Below, piece by piece: positions 59,654 through 64,000 of a stretch of 64,000 nt of DNA. A program made the position numbers and the translations under genes. The first letter of the stretch is position 1, and the number at the start of each line of letters is the position of its first letter. The stretch is taken from assembly GCF_047511655.1 (NCBI RefSeq), contig NC_133391.1:105809384-105873383 (forward strand), written 5' to 3'. The DNA is from Castor canadensis (lineage: Eukaryota; Chordata; Mammalia; Rodentia; Castoridae). The notes under the pieces were generated by a model that saw only the letters and a program-made list of their open reading frames with translations, made no database searches and was not told the DNA's origin.

Positions 59654-60618
59654 AAGATTCCACTTCACCCCTGTTAGAATAGCCATCATCAAAAACACCA
59701 CCACCAACATGTGTTGGTGAAGATGTGGGGAAAAAGGGACACTTGTACACTGCTGGTGGGAATGCAAGCTGGTGCAACCACTCTGGAAGAAAATTTGAAG
59801 GCTTCTTAAAAATCTAAACATAGATCTGCCATATGATCCAGCAATCCTAATCCTGGGTATATACCCAAAGGAATGCAACACAGGTTACTCCAAAGGCACC
59901 TGCACACTAATGTTTATTTCAGCGCTATTCACAAGAGCCAAGTTATGGAAACAACCAAGATGCCCCACTACTGATGAAAGGATCAAGAAAATGTGGTATT
60001 TATACACAATGGAATTTTACTCAGCCATGAAGAAAAATTAAATCTTATCATTTGCAAGTAAATGGATGGAACTGGAGAACATCATTCTAAGCGAGGTTAG
60101 CCAGACTCAGAAGACCAAAAATCATATGTTCTCCCTCATATGAGGTCTTTAGATCTAGGGCAAATACAGCAATGTTGTAGGACTTGGGTTACATGACGGG
60201 GGAGAACATATACAGGAGGTACGGGGTTAGGTAGAAAACCCAAAACATGAAAACATTTGATGTCCCCACTCCAGAGGAATTAACACAGAAACCTTAAAGC
60301 GACAGAGGTCAACACGAGAAGGGGATCAGGAACCAGTGTAAAGATCATTTACAGATGAATCATCCTGGGTTGTAACACATTTGTACATGAAAGCAATGCT
60401 AGGAATCTCTCTGTATATCTGTCCTTATCTCAACTAGCAAAAACACTATGTCTTTCTTATTATTGCTTATTTCTATTCTTCGATGGAACTGGAGAAAAGT
60501 GCAGAACAGGTTCTGCCTGGAAGGGAAGGGGGAGGGAGGAAGAGGGCGGGGACAGGGGGAGGGGGGAGAAATGACCCAAACAATCTATGTACATGTGAAT
60601 AAATGAATAATAATAAAA

Positions 60619-60630
60619 AAGACATCTTCC
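60619..60630 (+). repeat. Right target-site duplication of the outer L1
   Basis: Exact copy of 58598-58609. Confidence 0.88.
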
Positions 60631-60679
60631 ATATTGAATTAATTCATAAGCCCTATTATGTTTACTGCTTTTCTCATAT

Positions 60680-61210
60680 GGCATTTTACTTCCTCATTTT
60701 CCTTTCCAACTTTTACTACCATAATTCAGACACCAGTGTTTCTTATGGGCTCATATAATAACATCCCAGATGTTCTTCCCCCTGGACACTCCACCTCCAA
60801 GATATTCATTACATAGTTGCTACACTTATGATTCCAGAATCTTTTCACAGGAAATTTCTTCTATAGTTTCCTGTTATTTGTGGAAGAAGAATCTAAATTC
60901 CCTTCACAATACATTAGTATATGTTTGATGATATTGTAGTCCCTGTATACCTGATCTACTTTGGGTCTCTCCCCAACCTCCCAGTTCATTCTTCATTTTA
61001 CTCTCTCATACTGTAGCTCCTAAAATGTATTGGGATTTTTTTCTAATCCATCCTATGTCTGTGTTCTCACTATGTGTAAAGCTTTCTCTGGTATTTTCTG
61101 GCAAACTTTTCATCTTTCCGTGAGTTCAAAAGTTTCTTCTGTCCTAGCCTGATATACTGTTTAGTGCTTCTTGATTATTTCCACACTAGATTAATGTCTT
61201 TCCATATTTT
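60680..61210 (+). mobile_element. Probable LINE-2 fragment, degenerate
   Basis: C/T-rich sequence with faint sense L2 order ('gaagaagaatctaaattccc', 'gtccctgtatacctgatcta', 'gtctctccccaacctcccag', 'aaagctttctctggtatttt'). Low similarity and a tentative call. Confidence 0.4.
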
Positions 61211-61266
61211 TCTTATCAATCCCTGCCTCATGCCTTCATGGTATTGCATCTCAATATCTGTTAGTT

Positions 61267-61400
61267 AGCCAGATGTGGTGGTACATTCCTGTAAACCCAA
61301 CATTGGGGAGGCTGAAATAGGAGAAATACAAATTTGAGGCCAGCATGGCTTACACAGACAGACCTTGTCTCAAAAAAAAAAAAAAAAACAAAAAAAAAGA
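61267..61400 (+). mobile_element. B1-like SINE with A-rich tail
   Basis: 'agccagatgtggtggtacat', 'gggaggctgaaataggagaa', 'atttgaggccagcatggctt', 'agaccttgtctcaaaaaaaa'. Sense and monomeric, followed by interrupted A runs. Confidence 0.85.
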
Positions 61401-63619
61401 ATAATTTATTGAGTGAAAGAGGAATAAAGTGGGTTATAGTCTTATAAAACTGCTCAGAAATGTATAGAAAGGACTTACGTTCATCATAACATATTCATGG
61501 AAATTATTGCAAGGTGAGTCATGCCAACAGGGTCAATTTTATTCACAGGGATAACATAAATGGGGATTATAATGTAGAAAAGGGAAACAGTACCAGGTAA
61601 ATCATAGTTTTGGTCACACAGAAAAGCAAATATCTCTATTATAAATTGATAAGGCTAATAAATTATAAAATTATGTTCTAAGTTCTTTAAGATAGGGTAC
61701 ACATGTTTTAGATATAGTATCCTTTAATGCATAAAAAGTAAATAAAACTTTTGAATTTCACATTAATTTTACTGAATCTTCTAAAATAGATTTAAAGATG
61801 CTTAGAAAACACACATAACAACAATACTTTAAAACTCAAAACTCTATAACCCTATACTTCAAGTAAACTTGGAGTAAAATTAAGAATTAAGGAAACATTT
61901 GGCACTAAATGTCATTTTTAGTTCATATAATAACTTATTTTGGAATTGGTGTGGAAAAGCATCTGAATTAGCATATATAATTAGTGGGGATGTAAATTTA
62001 AAAACATATTTGAAAGTAATTTAGCTTTATGCTTTAAGATTCTTAAGTCATTTGTAGTATGTGACCTAATATTTGCAATTCTGGGAAATCATCTGAAAAT
62101 ATATATCAGACATTTAAAAAATCTTCATAAACTTATAATACTATCTAAAATCCAAAAAATGAAAAATCTATCAAAAAGGGTGGTTAAAAAGGGAATTTGG
62201 CTCATCTGTTGAAGGGGATATTTTACTACCATTAAAATTATAATAACATAGTAAAATATTGGTGTTATAGCATTGGAAAAGCAAGATCCAAAATTAGGCA
62301 TACATTAAGAACTCATTTTCGATATAAAATATGGTGAAGAAAATTGGAGGAAATTGTTTGAATTATTGCTGAATTGTGAATTTTAAAAAAAAGTTTGCTT
62401 ACCTTTTTTCCAGCTTATATATAACTGGAAGTTTATTAACTTTGAAAATCATTATGTTGATATTAGCATTTTCTCAGAGTTCTAGAAGCATAATATAAAG
62501 TTTTACCACTGATAGATGTTTCTCCCACTGAAGAATGGTTTTTAAAGGTGAGATTTCACTATTTTCCTATTTACTTAGTTTATTCTGAGTTATAAAAGCA
62601 TTTTCTGTGTTGACAGCTCTTATTTTTATGGAGTATACTTTGCTTCTTGAACACAACACAGAACAATATCCTAAAAAATATGAAACCATTAAACAGAAAC
62701 TTTAAAATGCAACTTCAAAACATTTTAGTGACTTCATAAACTGGTCCTTGGAGAAACAACAATTGGAGTTGGCCTACAGTGTTTTTCTCATACTAGCCTC
62801 TCTTTTGATTCTGGTAGTAAGTTTTTATGCTTTTATTGAGCAATGACTAAGAATCTGCCCTGAGTAGATACTTACACATTCACTCTACTGTTCAACCCTG
62901 GCTTACCTTTGGGTTATTTATTTATTTATTTACAAGGCATAAGCATATGTTCTTATTTTAGCTCCTTGCTCTTGTTTTTATAGTTAGTCTCAAATGGTGT
63001 AGTCTTTATTTCATTCCTGACTATGTAACTATATCCTTTGAGAATACAATATTTGCCCCTCCAGTAGTCTTGGTAAGTGTATTGAATAATCAATTTACTA
63101 AAAATAATCCATTCTTTTCTGAATCATTTTGGATGATGAGTTCTAAAGGAAGTATCTTCCTTTAGTCTGGAACTATGAAATCATGAGACATTCCCTCTTC
63201 TAGTCATTTTGAGCGTCAACCCTAAGGTGCAAAGAAGCCAAACTCTTTATTATCTGAAGTCTTTTGGCTTATGAAAAACAAAACAACAAAGAGAAATACT
63301 CAGATGAATCATTCCTTACATTTGTCTCCTTATTTTTAACTTTGTTGATTTGCTTTTTCAAACGTGTTGCAATATCTTATTGTTAAAAAAAAAATCAGGA
63401 ATCTAAATCTAAACTCTATGGAACTCTGATAACTTTCTTACCAGTGAATTTTGAATTGGAATATTTTCAAGTCATCATTTTGACATAATGGCTACCACAC
63501 ACAGAGAGAAGATTTAGAAATGAAACACGGTGTCAATTAATTTGTCCTCTTTGGAATGTGCTGTGCTTTCCACAACTGCCAAGCACCTTCTGATAAAGTT
63601 CTTTTTCTTTGTTTTGTGT
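61401..63619. other. No gene recognised
   Basis: AT-rich. It holds a short (TTTA)n at about 62913-62932 and an A run near 63385. No named repeat or exon. Confidence 0.4.
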
Positions 63620-63695
63620 GTGCTTTAAAATTTTTTTATTGTTGTGCTGGGAGGGGGTACATTGTGGCATTTCCAAAAGTCCTTTTCTTTTGGTA
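63620..63695 (-). mobile_element. LINE-1 3' terminus, antisense, short
   Basis: 'tttattgttgtgctgggagg', 'gggtacattgtggcatttcc', 'aaaagtcc' matches the reversed L1 3' end seen at 41100-41145. Strongly 5'-truncated. From 63696 to the window end nothing else is recognised. Confidence 0.55.
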
Positions 63696-64000
63696 CAACT
63701 GCTTGCCAGTGTATAACAGTAGTACAAATAGAAAGGTTAAAATATGAACTAACTTTAGGTTCTCTGAAAACAACAAAAACTCAGAAAGTCCAAAGTTAAT
63801 GCTGAGTATTTTTCTTAAAGAAAAATTACTACATAAGCATTTCACCAGGTAACATGTGAATTGACTGACGATGAAAGTGGCCTTGTCAGGATACCCAGAA
63901 TGCAAACACATTGAGGGAAATTTCAGTGGTGGAAATAAAAATATTAACTTGGAGATGAACCATTGGAATATTTCTCAGGTATAGAGAAAAGTATTTTTTG

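Larger units (their letters stand above)
58610..60618 (+). mobile_element. 5'-truncated LINE-1 (family A) carrying a nested L1
   Basis: Sense L1: a short ORF2 piece ('ccataaaggaaatgcaaatc', 58618-58638), an interruption by another L1, then ORF2 from 59654 ('aagattccacttcacccctg', 'ctgctggtgggaatgcaagc', 'gggtatatacccaaaggaat', 'gaactggagaacatcattct'). A family-A 3' UTR follows ('gaaagcaatgctaggaatct', G-rich tract 60521-60570), and the tail ends at 60618. ORF2 is broken by stops and only its C-terminal portion is present. An exact 12-bp duplication flanks it. Confidence 0.9.

Overview
This is nuclear DNA from a placental mammal, almost certainly a rodent. It is AT-rich and dominated by interspersed repeats: LINE-1, LINE-2, MIR, ERVL-MaLR LTRs and dimeric rodent SINEs. 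The SINEs combine a B1-like half with an ID-like half. The intact copy near 44.8-45.0 kb has the wording 'GGGCTGGTGAAGTG...TGTAGGCCCTGAGTTC', which from memory resembles beaver-type (Castorimorpha) SINEs more than murine B1/B2. That lineage call is an inference and has not been searched. I found no intact protein-coding gene, no tRNA or rRNA gene and no CRISPR array. The long open frames either lie inside retroelements and pseudogenes or are chance frames.

Two decayed gene copies can be recognised. A GC-rich retrocopy of cyclin Q (CCNQ/FAM58A) lies on the minus strand at about 6.44-7.43 kb, with two frameshifts and several deletions. A PRAME-family retrocopy lies on the plus strand at 17.25-19.04 kb. 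It still has its 5' leader, broken coding region, AATAAA signal and poly(A) tail, and a candidate 15-bp target-site duplication flanks it.

Layout: 0-6.4 kb holds an antisense MaLR LTR, an old L1 that looks 5'-inverted, a SINE, a Tigger-like DNA element and MIRs. 6.4-7.4 kb is the CCNQ retrocopy. 7.7-17 kb holds SINEs, an LTR, MIRs and an L2. 17.2-19.0 kb is the PRAME retrocopy. 20-27 kb holds SINEs, an LTR and L2s. 27.4-28.3 kb holds a long imperfect inverted repeat. 28.7-33.7 kb holds an old L1 and then a nested L1-in-L1. 35-46 kb holds a SINE with an (ATCT)n tail, L1 3' ends, an LTR and SINEs. 46.7-54.5 kb holds an LTR, an L1, simple repeats, a hAT-like element and a nearly complete two-LTR MaLR element. 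56-61 kb is rich in L1, including a second L1-in-L1 nest whose inner copy is 5'-inverted. 61-64 kb holds a B1-type SINE and otherwise mostly unannotated AT-rich DNA.

No genes here act together, and I see no undescribed functional system. The most informative content is retrotransposition history: two nested L1 pairs with readable target-site duplications, two probable twin-priming inversions, the two retrocopies, and the unexplained inverted repeat at 27.4/28.2 kb.
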